Assembly: GCA_009746045.1 (NCBI GenBank)
Contig: RPFO01000041.1
Span: 881,245 to 945,244, forward strand
Reading direction: 5' to 3'
DNA length: 64,000 bases
Origin: Mesostigma viride
Taxonomy: Eukaryota; Streptophyta; Mesostigmatophyceae; Mesostigmatales; Mesostigmataceae
Positions 28,703 through 38,322 of this stretch are shown here, piece by piece. Within the stretch, counting starts at the first letter, position 1. Each line of letters starts with the position of its first letter. The position numbers and the translations under genes are program-made. The notes below the pieces were generated by a model. It made no database searches, had not been told where the DNA came from, and saw only the letters and a list, made by a program, of their open reading frames with translations.

Positions 28703-30090
28703 TGATCTGGCTGCCTGTGCAGCTGCAACATGATGCCACAGAACTGGATGGGGGTTGTGCTCAATTCCACCTGTTTGCCAATCTCATATGATTCCTGGAC
28801 CTGCTGAATAAAGGTTTCCACCTCAGCTCTAGGCCCACAAATGAGTTGGTCATCTCCATGCCACACAAAGAACAGCAGTCCAGAGGGGGTGGGTACAACA
28901 AAAAAGCATGGGTCCAGGTCATCATACGTGGCCTTGAGCTTTTTGAATACTTCCTCTGCTGAGTCTCTGAAAATTTTTGGGGCACTGACAAGCCCTTCCA
29001 CCCCAATGTTGATGATAAGGTGGGGCTCATCAATATAAGGTTTCCACACAGCTGGGGTGTCTACCACGTACACCTTCCCTTTCCACACAGATTCAGCCTT
29101 TTCTGGGTCCCCCCTGAGGAAGGCCCTTTTAATATCAGTGGCTTTGCAGACATAGTCTTGGCCTGCATTGAGGTTGTGGAGGAATAGGGAGAGCATGATC
29201 CTGAGTGAGGTTTGTTGCAGCCCAGGTGTGTATGTTTCCCCTTTTGGCAGTGTGGATGTCCCCTTTAATTCTGTGACACATGGTCTGGCATGGAAGATTG
29301 GGGAGCCCACTTTTTGTGGTTTTTGTTTGAGAACAAATTTTAATCTGAGCTTTTTGGCTCCCTCTGGCACGTCCCATGAAGGGGTGACAGGCGGTTTGTA
29401 TTGAGGGTTTTTGGGGTTGGGCAGGACCCATTCCTGCCTGGCTTGGTGGACAATGGCCATCAGCCACTTGGTAAACCCTTTTTGTGTTTTGCATTCTTGT
29501 ATGACGTGGGAGATTTGGTGGGGTGAGTGCATGGCTATGTCCCACTTACCCAGCCCAAAGGCTGAGGGATGGAGGAACTGGCTGTGCACTAACTTGTCCA
29601 GATCAGGGATCTCCCCTGGTGCATACTGAGTGTTGACTGCCTTGATGACAGCATCCATACCAGGGACAATACTGGAGAGAGGGATTTTAAAGTGGTCCAG
29701 AGGAACTGCACCCACCCCTGTGACACTGAGCTCATTAGCTGAGATAAGCACCCCAGGATAGGATACAAAAGGTTCCCCCAACAAGGTGTTACCAGAGTAC
29801 CCCTCCACCACCTGGAAGGGTGTCTGAATACCAAGTATAGGGAGCATCACTTGTCCCACTACATCCAGTGAGCTTTGGCCTGAGAAATCCTGCACCCGTG
29901 CCCAAAATGAAGGTGCAATCTCAAGACCAGGGATGGCTTGTGCACTGATCACACTGACCTGTGCCTGAGTGTCTATTGCCAGGGTCCAGGGGTCCTGACT
30001 AGTGCACACAGCTGAGACTTTTGCCAACCCTGCGGCCACAGCAGCTTGTTGCTTATGTGACCTGTGTAATGCTTGCAAGGCGACTGCCAA
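28654..30090 (-). CDS. Element C protease and reverse transcriptase
   Basis: Retropepsin-like: LAIDTQAQVSVISAQAI, DFSGQSSLDVVGQVMLPILG, TLLGEPFVSYPG, very close to A. The linker is FLHPSAFGLGKWDIAMHSP. RT: KLRLKFVLKQKP, motif A ATDIKRAFLRGD, GVEGLVSAPKIF, and motif C FVWHGDDQLICG. It ends prematurely after SPPAEYIKIV compared with A. The upstream frame continues past the chosen start toward integrase, from which it is separated by a one-base frame change near 30105. Confidence 0.87.
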   Translation of the reverse strand: MAVALQALHRSHKQQAAVAAGLAKVSAVCTSQDPWTLAIDTQAQVSVISAQAIPGLEIAPSFWARVQDFSGQSSLDVVGQVMLPILGIQTPFQVVEGYSGNTLLGEPFVSYPGVLISANELSVTGVGAVPLDHFKIPLSSIVPGMDAVIKAVNTQYAPGEIPDLDKLVHSQFLHPSAFGLGKWDIAMHSPHQISHVIQECKTQKGFTKWLMAIVHQARQEWVLPNPKNPQYKPPVTPSWDVPEGAKKLRLKFVLKQKPQKVGSPIFHARPCVTELKGTSTLPKGETYTPGLQQTSLRIMLSLFLHNLNAGQDYVCKATDIKRAFLRGDPEKAESVWKGKVYVVDTPAVWKPYIDEPHLIINIGVEGLVSAPKIFRDSAEEVFKKLKATYDDLDPCFFVVPTPSGLLFFVWHGDDQLICGPRAEVETFIQQVQESYEIGKQVELSTTPIQFCGIMLQLHRQPDQWVCSLSPPAEYIKIV

Positions 30091-30097
30091 TTTGACC

Positions 30098-31610
30098 TCA
30101 GAGCGGGAGGTTGGCAGACAATTTGGTGCCTTGGGGCTGAGCTAATGCTTCCAACCCAGCTACCTCGTGCCTGGTTAAGCAATCCCCAGGTTGTGAAGTG
30201 GGCCTGGCTTCACTGAGGGTGGAAGGGTTCACAGAGGGTGCTGTGGTGCTGTCAACAGCAGTAATTGGTGGCTCAGAGCTACTGCTGGGCATGCTGGAGT
30301 TGCCAGATAGAAGTAGTGAGTCCATGCTTAAAGACTCTTCCCCAGGCACGTCTGCCATGGGAGAATAATACTTCTTAATTCTATGACAGCTCACCCTGTG
30401 ACGCTTCCCATTGATATTGTGCTTGACCTCCACGGTCTTGCTGTTTTTGGTAAATCCACGGATGGTAACTGGACCTAGCCAAGTTCCAACCTTACCAAAG
30501 CTGTTTTCCTTGTAATAGAGAACTTGATCACCTTTTTGGAATACTGGCCTGGAATGGGTTTTATCTTTTTCTGCCAGTTTTGCTGAGGTTTGTGCACGTG
30601 CAGTGTTGTACAGTGCTATCACCTCTGGGGGATATACACCTGCCTGCAGGCCTGCTGGGATTACTTCACCCCACGTGGCATGCAAGACAGGTCTCATATT
30701 TAGGGTTGTGCACATTTCATGACACCAGAGTGCCCTGTCACAATAGACCCCTGAAGTAGCATCCTTGGAAGGATTTTTGGCTAGTAGGGTTTTGACAGAT
30801 CTGATGGTTCTTTCAATGACCCCCTGACCCTCATGATCTTCCAGCCCAGCAATCTCTATTGCTTCACACCCTTCCAGGTCAGTCAGACAAGAAAATTGTT
30901 GATCAAGCAAAATTCTGTCAACTGGGTAGAATCTGGGTAAAGCAATCATGAGTGCAACACGTAGCTGCCCTGCAGACATGCCAGGTAGGGGTTCCATTAC
31001 TGTGAACCTGGACCATGAGTCTTTTAGGATCAGGTAGGGTTGGACATCTTTGTTGATGTGCATCACATCCCCCACTATCATGCCCCTATTGGTGGAAGGA
31101 GTTGCAGTATGCCATTTTTGAGGTTTGGGGCTATTGAACTGACATTCTTGACAGTGTTGTCTAGCCAGTTTTACTGCATTCCTGAGTTGTTTTCCCATGC
31201 TACTACCCCCCAGCCGTCTGGCCAGTTCCTCAGCCACTGTTTCATGACCCATGGCTAGGTGCAGCTGATGAGCAAGCTCCTTGATATCTATGGAGTTGTC
31301 AACAGTAGGGGTTAGTGCTTTTATGTAAGGTTCCAGAACAGGGTGTTGGGAGGACAGTAAGGTTGCTGCCTCAAAATCAATTATGCCCTGGTTGCCATCC
31401 CCAATGGTAATGAGATCATCATCCTCAGAGTACATAAGGTGAGTGAACTCACATTGATTTGGGTAGCGAGGCCTGTTGCAACGGCTGCCTGGAGGCCCCA
31501 GGGGATGACGTGCGTGCCAGCAGCCCGGGCAGAGATCCACCCCGTTGGCCAGGGAGTCGTTGTTGGGGCAGTTGTGCCGTGCGTGCCCTCGTTGGAAGCA
31601 CCTCAGGCAC
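30098..31610 (-). CDS. Element C nucleocapsid knuckle and integrase
   Basis: Open frame extends upstream of 31540 to the AAC repeat. It encodes IRCLRCFQRGHARHNC (CX2CX4HX4C) and LCPGCWHARH as a second finger, then after about 75 residues AHQLHLAMGHET and CQEC, the HHCC zinc domain. The DDE core is GDVMHINKD, RILLDQQFS and GQGVIERTIRSVK with the glutamate intact. The C-terminal part is FQKGDQVLYYKENSFGKVG. No protease lies between the knuckle and integrase. A Ser/Thr-rich tail ends the ORF, and the protease-RT frame follows at once. Confidence 0.87.
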
Positions 31611-33014
31611 CTTATGGACCCCCCAGGGTTGCCAGGCTGGTTGTTGTTGTGTTGTTGTTGTTGTTGTTTCCCTGCTGGGACCGGTTCTGGCCCTGCTGGG
31701 ACCTGTTGTTGTTGTTGTTTTGGCCCTGTTGGGACCTGTTGTTATTGTTGCCCTGCTGGGACCTGTTGTTGTTGTTGTTGTTGTTGTTGTTGGGGTTGCC
31801 ATGCAGGGGCACACGGTGCCACGTGTTGCCACGCCCCTGAGAGCCACTGCCCCCTTGGTGGGAGGACTTGTGGGTCTTGGGTGCCCCCCCTGGCTGGCCT
31901 GCCCCTTGCGTTTGTGGCCTTGGACACCCTGGACCTTGGGGTCCTGGGCCTGGTTGTTGCCAGTACCCAGGGGGTCCACTGCCTCCTCGATATAGAGCAT
32001 GGCAGCTCTGAAGTTGTCCCAGAGGGACTTGAGGCCTGTAAGCAGGGTAGCCAGGACAGAAGGTTGCAAATTAGCTTTTGTTAGCCAGGTGTGGATGAGA
32101 TACCTTGGTTGGAGCTTGAGAAGCTCAAGGTCTTTCTCAATCATTACCCTGTATGTTTTTGCATCCCCAGAGAGGTTATTCTTGTTCACCTTATATGCAG
32201 CAAGCCAGTTGAAACGTTCTACTGCTTCCATGTGGTTATTGGTAAGCACTAGCTGTTTCAGATCAGTGATAAAGGTAGGCCACTGTTCAATGGCTGCTTC
32301 AGGTGTCAGGGTACGTTCCTGATAGGTTTGAATCAATGCTCTGATTGCAGGAGATGATTGATGGAATGTGGAGGAGGCCCTGAGAGCCTTAAACTGATGT
32401 CTAAGGTTAAGACCTTCCATCCCATACTCCAAAGCAAAAACAAATTGCTTAGCTTGTTCAACAGTGTGACCCTCAGGCAAGCCAGCAATATTGATTTTGG
32501 ATTCCTTTTTATGAGGGTTAAACACACCTGTGAGAGGGGGGTTGGCCCTCAAGAAGCTGTCGGTTGCTTGTTGCAGGCGGGTGGGGTCCAGGTTGATGGT
32601 CCCCCGCTCATACCGCGACATCAGGGCGCGCAGGCCCTCGACAGTTTGCAGCTGGTTAGCTGTTAACTGCTGATCTTGCAACGAGGCCAGCTGGGCCTGG
32701 AGAATGGCGAGCTGTTCCAGGACATCCCCGCTCCTTGGGGGGGCCTCAGCAGGCCTGTTGGGTGCCTGTGGCACCTCTGCACCTCCCCCCAGGGCCTCCT
32801 GGGGTCCTGGCCACCCCCCCTGGTTTGGGAGGGGGCCCCAACCCACAGGGCGAACCTGGGGTGGTGGGGGAGGGGGAGGGGGGGTCATGGTGGCCCTGGG
32901 GGAGCCCGGGGGTGTCCGGGTAACCCCACTGGGTCCAGCCCCATCGGTGGAGGGGCGGGCAGGGGTGTCTGCCTCTGCTCTCCTCCTGGCCTCCTCCCGC
33001 ATGAGACGCTTCAT
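31449..33014 (-). CDS. Element C gag (capsid)
   Basis: 521-codon frame from the ATG at 33014, which overlaps the preceding stop as ATGA. The Pro-rich N-terminus is followed by a helical region (LAILQAQLASLQDQQLTANQ, then FNPHKKESKINIAGLPEGH) and a capsid-like helical domain (LKQLVLTNNHMEAVERFNWL, SLWDNFRAAMLYIEEAVDP). Beyond about 31830 the frame reads Thr repeats from (AAC)n and then a meaningless tail, while the knuckle lies in another frame, so gag proper probably ends or shifts at the repeat. Confidence 0.75.
   Translation of the reverse strand: MKRLMREEARRRAEADTPARPSTDGAGPSGVTRTPPGSPRATMTPPPPPPPPQVRPVGWGPLPNQGGWPGPQEALGGGAEVPQAPNRPAEAPPRSGDVLEQLAILQAQLASLQDQQLTANQLQTVEGLRALMSRYERGTINLDPTRLQQATDSFLRANPPLTGVFNPHKKESKINIAGLPEGHTVEQAKQFVFALEYGMEGLNLRHQFKALRASSTFHQSSPAIRALIQTYQERTLTPEAAIEQWPTFITDLKQLVLTNNHMEAVERFNWLAAYKVNKNNLSGDAKTYRVMIEKDLELLKLQPRYLIHTWLTKANLQPSVLATLLTGLKSLWDNFRAAMLYIEEAVDPLGTGNNQAQDPKVQGVQGHKRKGQASQGGHPRPTSPPTKGAVALRGVATRGTVCPCMATPTTTTTTTTTGPSRATITTGPNRAKTTTTTGPSRARTGPSRETTTTTTQQQPAWQPWGVHKVPEVLPTRARTAQLPQQRLPGQRGGSLPGLLARTSSPGASRQPLQQASLPKSM
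31631..31797. repeat. GTT/AAC microsatellite at the gag-knuckle join of C
   Basis: Interrupted GTT runs on the + strand. In the three C-sense frames they read Thr, Asn or Gln; CA lies upstream in the Thr frame and the zinc knuckle downstream in a frame with Asn at the 3' edge. Length changes not divisible by three alter the gag to nucleocapsid linkage. Confidence 0.8.
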
Positions 33015-34243
33015 CTCCTTGCGTACCTCATGCTCCCGGAGGGCTGCCTGAAAGCAGCCTCATCCTCGGGTATGTCAGGGAGTGGTTCTCCCATGATCAT
33101 AGCAGGCCGGACTGGACAGTCCGCCTCTTTGCCCTTCCTCGCGCCCAGGGCCAGCAGTCCCTCCTTGTACTGCAGGGGTTGGGGGGGAGAGGGTTTCTTG
33201 CTGGTGGTTTCCAGCGGGGGGGCTTCTTCAGCTACCACCCCATGTTTGGCCAAGATGGCCTCCGTGACCCTGGCTTGGGTGATGGAGGACATGGTTTTAA
33301 AGTGTGCTGACCGAGCAAGCTCGGCCAGGTCTTGACTGTCCGCATAGTGCATGGGATAGTCAGCATTTTTTAAGAGGTCACGTAACCGCTGGGTGGCCTC
33401 GCGGTACGCGTCCGCCATCGCCTGGTGGGTAGCCAGGCGACGGGCGGCTTCCTCTTCATATTCTTGCCGCTTAGCGGCGAGCCGAAAAGCCGCCTCTCGG
33501 CGGACCTCTCGGTCCCGCTGCCGCTCTCGGCGTTCTTCATTTGCCACCAGCGCGGCCTGCTCGACCGCCAGGAGCGCTGGGGTAAGATTGATCTCAGTCT
33601 CCCCATCGGGGAGACTGGCAGTGTCGGATACCTCATCGTCGGACATTGGTTGTCCGGCGATGGGTTCCACAGGTTTTCGCACCACCCGTGCGAGTTTAAT
33701 ACTCTCCATGTCCTTCTTCTTGCGAAGAAGGGACGCAGAGGGTCGCCCAAACGTTAGCTCAATGTGGTTATGTCCCTGGGCGAAAGGGACATTAAGGTTT
33801 GATGTGGCGGGACGAAAGGTAATCGTCCCGTCCGGTGCCACCGAGGCCGTCTGACGGGGCATACGCTCCCGAAGAGATGGCAACGTGGGGCCGGACTGTG
33901 GAGCCTCAGTGGGGTTTACCACCGAGGTCTCCGCAGCCATGGCCGCGCCAGCCGTGGTTGCGGCTGGGGCGGCCGCCGGAGTCGAGGGTAAGCCGGTCTC
34001 CCCGGGGGGAGCCGTCTCGGCCTCCGGCCTCGCAGGGGAGGGGGGTAGGTCGGTCGGCTTTGCAGCCGCCGTCCCCTCGTCCTGGCAACCATTGTGAGTC
34101 TTTTTGTTCTTTTTCTTTTTCTTGGAAATGGCCGCATCGCCAGCCGGCTTCTTGTTGTTGTCTCTGGGCATCCGCCGATCCTGCCCATCATCATCCTCGT
34201 TGTAGGTAAGCTTCTTAGCGACATTCTTGTTCGTGATAGCCAT
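33011..34243 (-). CDS. Element C pre-gag ORF of unknown function
   Basis: 410 codons beginning 18 bases inside the 5' LTR boundary, so it is the first ORF on the genomic RNA. It is highly charged: a Lys-rich N-terminus (KKKKKNKKTHNG), an Ala/Pro-rich middle and a long probable coiled coil of Glu/Arg/Ala (ANEERRERQRDREVRREAAF, then RQEYEEEAARRL). I do not recognise a family. The stop codon overlaps the gag start (ATGA), suggesting coupled translation. Element B also has an unrelated-looking ORF before gag; element A has none. Confidence 0.7.
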   Translation of the reverse strand: MAITNKNVAKKLTYNEDDDGQDRRMPRDNNKKPAGDAAISKKKKKNKKTHNGCQDEGTAAAKPTDLPPSPARPEAETAPPGETGLPSTPAAAPAATTAGAAMAAETSVVNPTEAPQSGPTLPSLRERMPRQTASVAPDGTITFRPATSNLNVPFAQGHNHIELTFGRPSASLLRKKKDMESIKLARVVRKPVEPIAGQPMSDDEVSDTASLPDGETEINLTPALLAVEQAALVANEERRERQRDREVRREAAFRLAAKRQEYEEEAARRLATHQAMADAYREATQRLRDLLKNADYPMHYADSQDLAELARSAHFKTMSSITQARVTEAILAKHGVVAEEAPPLETTSKKPSPPQPLQYKEGLLALGARKGKEADCPVRPAMIMGEPLPDIPEDEAAFRQPSGSMRYARR

Positions 34244-34251
34244 GGTAGCAA

Positions 34252-34261
34252 ATAAAATTCA
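34252..34261 (-). promoter_or_regulatory. Element C primer-binding position, self-complementary
   Basis: In C sense TGAATTTTAT directly follows the LTR end AACT. The complement ATAAAATTCA lies in the 3' hairpin (27853-27862); including the last LTR base the match is 11 nt. It has no TGG start and does not look tRNA-derived. Confidence 0.65.
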
Positions 34262-34734
34262 AGTTAGAATGCGGTGGGATATATTGCTTGAGAACACTGA
34301 AGGCTTGGAGCAATGAATTGCTTGGTTCATTAGAAAATAGGTTTACCCTTTATCAACGTTCCTCTCACCGGCTGCGCCGCCAGTGACCGTTGGGTGCAGA
34401 CCGTTGGCCCGAGGCCACACGATGACAGGTAGCAGTCTAGTCACTGCATCGTGCGATCACAAATCAATGCACGCTGCAGTACGGTCCCTATCTAGGATAC
34501 TCTAGTACCGTCCAATGACAGGACACTACGTATACTGGGTACTGACATCTGTCACGTACCTCAGTACCCAAAGTACCTATCTAGGGAAACGTATGCGACT
34601 CGACTAGCATTCCTATCTGTATAGCCCACGTGGTATTTATATTCACATACCAACGTAGGTTTACAAGGCTTATTCATACGTTGTATTCACAATGCCTTTG
34701 AGACTTAGTCTACAGCAAAGCATGGAGACTAACT
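34262..34734 (-). repeat. Element C right (5') LTR
   Basis: 473 bp, AGTTAG...CTAACT, followed by target copy GTCCC at 34735-34739. Confidence 0.95.
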
Positions 34735-36129
34735 GTCCCCCTGGGCTTGGTTAGAGCCTTGGGCTTGACAGTTGACTCCCCAGCTGTTGACCTTGCAGCC
34801 TGTTCAACAGGTACCTCTGCAACCTGGCCAGGGCTGACAGATTCCCCTGCAACAGATGTGGTCGTTGCGTCAGTGATGTCACTTGGGACCTGAAAATCCT
34901 GCAGATCCTGTGAGCCTTGTGCCTGACTGCCCTCATTCATCAGGTTAGGCTTGACATATGACCAACTCAGCCGGTGCACATGCTTTGGTTCGTCCTCCAT
35001 GCTGACCAAGCATGCGTGGCTAGCTTCATCAACCTGGGTAACCACCCCAGGACTCCAGCTACCACGTTTGCCATAAAGGCTAGGTTCCTTCCAAGCTAGG
35101 ACCTTCTGACCCACTTGTGGCTCCAGCATCTTCCAACCCCGGTCCTTCTCCCTCAGCTTGGCAAAGGTGACATGTGCAGCTTGCTTCCAGCCCTCCAGCA
35201 CATGTGGGGGGCACAGGCCATGATATAGACCCATGCATTGGGCTGACAGCAACTCCATCATAGTAGAAATTGACCCTGCTGTTCAGCTGCTGCTCCACGT
35301 TCCTCAGCCATGCACTCCTGACAAGTGCAGGTGCAGACAAGGGTACCCAGTCTTCAGAGATGATCAATTTCTTGACCTCCTGGATTGCCCTCTCTATAGC
35401 ACCCTGCTGCCCATGAGCCTCCCTAGGTGTAACCAGCAACTCAGGAAGGGTGGGATCACCCTTGAGATGCTGAAACTGCATGTCCACCTGGATCCCTGTG
35501 GTAGGAAACTTGGCTCGTACATTCTGCAGGGCAGCCAGCAAGTACCTGTTCTTCATAGAAGGTAAATGCTCTAGCACCTTGTACTTTGTGTACCTGTCCA
35601 CGCACACCAACAGTTGCATGCCCCTGATGTGTTGGATATCACACTGCAGATCACCAATACTCTGAGGTAGAGCTTTGGCATGTGATTTCCTGGGCTTGTT
35701 GGAGGACAACTGGCACTTACACCGTGAGGCAGCTTGCTGACACGCCTTGAGAAGGGGTGCCCTGCCCATACGGAAGGCAAAGTTGTTTGACAGAGAAGTG
35801 GCATGCCCAAACATGTTGTGGATTCGGGCACCCAACTCCTGGTACACAGAGGAAGCAGTCCCTGGCACAGTCAGGACTGTGCTGTCAGGTTGTCCAGCAT
35901 CACCATGCTGACTTCCATCCTGTTCTGACTCAGAGCCTGAGTCACCCTGCTCATGCCCAACACCTGGACCGCCAGCAGGGACCACATGCATACCACCAGA
36001 GGCCTTCACACCCCTCTGTGGTTGTACATTGGTTTCTCTCAAAATGAGAGGTCCACCCTCGTGCCCAGCACGAGGATGCATGGGGTCAGACATTCTTACA
36101 GCTGCACCAGCTGTCAAGGACGTCTTCAT
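34735..36129 (-). pseudogene. Element B integrase, frame-broken
   Basis: Upper part (35080-36129): zinc-domain remnants ARIHNMFGHATS and CKCQ, then GDLQCDIQH and VCVDRYTKYK, GIQVDMQFQHLKG and GQQGAIERAIQEV; the catalytic D, D, E are present. Near 35245-35265 the frame changes and the C-terminal part continues in 34735-35261 (VLEGWKQAAHVTF, GQKVLAWKEPSLYGKRGSW, HRLSWSYVKPN). The ORF then runs into element C, beyond which the protease continues at about 27080. Copia-type, relatively distant from A and C. Confidence 0.8.
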
Positions 36130-36269
36130 AGGAACCTGTACCTCTCCAGGTGACCTGGGGCCATCCTGAACCTGGAGATCACCCTCTTGTTGCCCAGATA
36201 TAAAATCTGCATTGGAGCACCTGGCCCCCCCTTGGGTGAATTAAGGTGTGTAGGGGTTGCCTCAGACAG

Positions 36270-37302
36270 TCACTGCTCCTTGTTTTCTTCTTGTTGACTG
36301 CCCTTTGAAGGCTGGCCTGCCTGGGACTTGTTCTTGTTGTTGTTTTTGTTGTTGTTATTCTTGTTGCTGCCCTGGCCCTGGGTCTTCTTGAAGCTGGGAC
36401 ACTCCTTCTTGATGTGCCCCCACCCCTTGCACAGGTAGCACTGGATCTTTGACTTGCCCTGGCCTCCTCCCCCGTTGTCAGGCGCGTTACCCTGCCTGGG
36501 CTTGCCACCCACCCTCCTGAACACCGACTTGGCATGTGATTGCCCGTCAGGGTCGGGTGAATGGTTCGCCTTCCGCTTGTTGTGGTTGCCCCCACGTCCT
36601 CCTTGGCTTCTGTCAGCCTCAGACGCCTTGGAGCCCCCCTGGGCACGCTGCGTGGGTAGCCTTCACAGCTGGCACTCCACCCTCAAACAGCTCCTCTGCC
36701 TCGAGTGCTTGTTTGATTATGACCTTGTAGGCCTTGAGGGTAGAGTGTGGGGCACACATGACCTTTAAAGAGCCACGTGTTGCCTTGTCCAGCCCAGAAA
36801 CCTTGAGCCAGTTTGTCAGGGCTATGTTGTCAGCAACATTAAAGCCACGAGCCCTGCCCTCCTCAACCATTTTACAATAGTTAAGGAAGTTTTGGATAAG
36901 GTCTCCTTTCACCTCCCACCCTTGGTATTTATCCTGCCAATGGATCCCCACTTTCTTCCGTTGATCCTCTAGCAGCTCTCTTAGTTCTGCCACGTAGAGT
37001 GCCCAGGCCTTGTTGGCCTTCTTGCACTCTCTAGTGAGGTCCTTTATCTGATCTGTACACTTGCCAAAAGTCTGGCTGCCAATCCAGATCTGATAATAGT
37101 TTGTACCACCGTACAAGCTTGGAAACCCCTCTAGCCCCTCCACAAACTCCTCAGCCTGCTTTGGCTTAGAGTCTGACGTGACAGGTTGCAGTTGATTAAC
37201 AATAAGTAGACCCTGGGTGGTGAGATCATATCCAGAGACAGCATGTGTATTATTATTAATAGGTACATTCAATGGTAATCTCGCCGGTAACCCCCACGTC
37301 AT
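36270..37302 (-). pseudogene. Element B gag: capsid and zinc knuckle
   Basis: Capsid frame 36619-37302, helical, with FGKCTDQIKDLTRECKKANK, ELRELLEDQRKK and LIQNFLNYCKMVEEGRARGF. The nucleocapsid frame 36270-36524 has CYLCKGWGHIKKEC (CX2CX4HX4C) and a following Asn/Lys repeat. The two frames differ, so at least one shift separates them. A possible better N-terminus starts at the ATG at 37381 in yet another frame. Dead or error-containing as read. Confidence 0.7.
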
Positions 37303-37548
37303 CTACGTGGGCGGTCCCACTACCTGCACCTCCATTATTACCACTGGCTGGAGCACCCTTGCTACGGCGCCCGTCCGCCATGATGTACAACAAGCTGTCT
37401 TAGCAAACACCAGATTAAAGCAGCAAAAGAAAGTATGTACAACTGTCGACGAATGCCGCCTGCACCGGTGTCGCCGCCGCCCCCCGCGAAACGCCGCTGA
37501 AAAGTCGACTAAGCGCCGACGAGCACTGGAAAAAAATGGCCGACTTAT

Positions 37549-38298
37549 TCAGTAGTCGAGGCCCCGGAAATCGCAGTACTCATATGTAAACTCAGGATCC
37601 TCCATTTCCGGCGTGTGAGCCGGACCTGCACCGGTATGAATCAAAACCGGTGTGTTCGCCGGGTTTTGCGTCGGATCGAAAATTGCGATGCGCCGACGCG
37701 CGACGAGACGAAGAGGATGAGTAAAAATGGACAGAAGCTCCCAGCCGGCGGGAATCCACTCTCGCAAGGCCGAAAGAAATGCGACCAGGTTGATGAGGAC
37801 CTGTCGCTCGCGAGTGCGAACGCCGCGTGTAAGCAGCGAAAGCAATGCGATGTCCTGAAACAAATTTGTAGTGACCACCGGCGCGCCCCCCGTGCGCGTC
37901 GAGGCCCAGTTTTGCAAATTGCGCTGGTACCCGGTGAGCGAGGAAATTGCGTTGTCCACCTCCTCGATGGCGGTGGTGACTTCGTTCACCGAACGCAGGC
38001 CGCCTCGGACCTGAACCGTAAAAGCCGAAAGAATATTTCGGATTTGGTCTAATGGCCCGCGAATCGCCGGCACCAGCTGCGGCAGACGAGGGTTCTCGGG
38101 AAAATCTCCCAGCAAAGGGAGCGCTGCTCGCTGTCGACGATGTAACTCGTCGAGGGAAACCGTGACTTCGTCAAGAAGTGCTTGCCACGATGGCGCAGCC
38201 GGCCTTGGCTCGCGCGGACGCGGAACCGGTAATGGATCAGCCGGCGGAGCAGCTACCTCCTCGTCGGTGGGAATGCGGAATTCTTCGGAATTTGGCAT
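37549..38298 (-). CDS. Element B first ORF, unknown function
   Basis: 249 codons, ATG 24 bases inside the 5' LTR boundary. Acidic-Pro N-terminus (EEVAAPPADPLPVPRPREPR), then a helical domain with LDEVTVSLDELHRRQRAALP, and IEEVDNAISSLTGYQRNLQ; the C-terminus is acidic and Tyr-rich (EFTYEYCDF). Not recognised. Its position before gag matches the pre-gag ORF of C, but no sequence similarity is obvious. Confidence 0.65.
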   Translation of the reverse strand: MPNSEEFRIPTDEEVAAPPADPLPVPRPREPRPAAPSWQALLDEVTVSLDELHRRQRAALPLLGDFPENPRLPQLVPAIRGPLDQIRNILSAFTVQVRGGLRSVNEVTTAIEEVDNAISSLTGYQRNLQNWASTRTGGAPVVTTNLFQDIALLSLLTRGVRTRERQVLINLVAFLSALREWIPAGWELLSIFTHPLRLVARRRIAIFDPTQNPANTPVLIHTGAGPAHTPEMEDPEFTYEYCDFRGLDY

Positions 38299-38322
38299 GA
38301 TCGTGAAAAGGCGAGTAATACG

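Larger units (their letters stand above)
27086..34734 (-). mobile_element. Copia-like LTR retrotransposon C (youngest large insertion)
   Basis: LTRs 27086-27558 and 34262-34734 (473 bp each) differ at one base that I can find, so insertion is recent. Termini are AGTTAG...CTAACT; target duplication GTCCC at 27081-27085 and 34735-34739 lies within B. Order in C sense: charged pre-gag ORF, gag overlapping it by ATGA, zinc knuckle after an AAC repeat, integrase, protease, RT, RNase H. Frame breaks occur at the AAC repeat, the integrase-protease join and between RT and RNase H. Confidence 0.93.

Noticed and set aside
32676-33335. 219-codon + strand frame and neighbours opposite element C gag
   Set aside because: Opposite-strand shadows of Pro-rich gag; no domain and no independent context.
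36454-36768. Frames opposite element B gag
   Set aside because: Shadow of the zinc-knuckle and capsid frames on the other strand.
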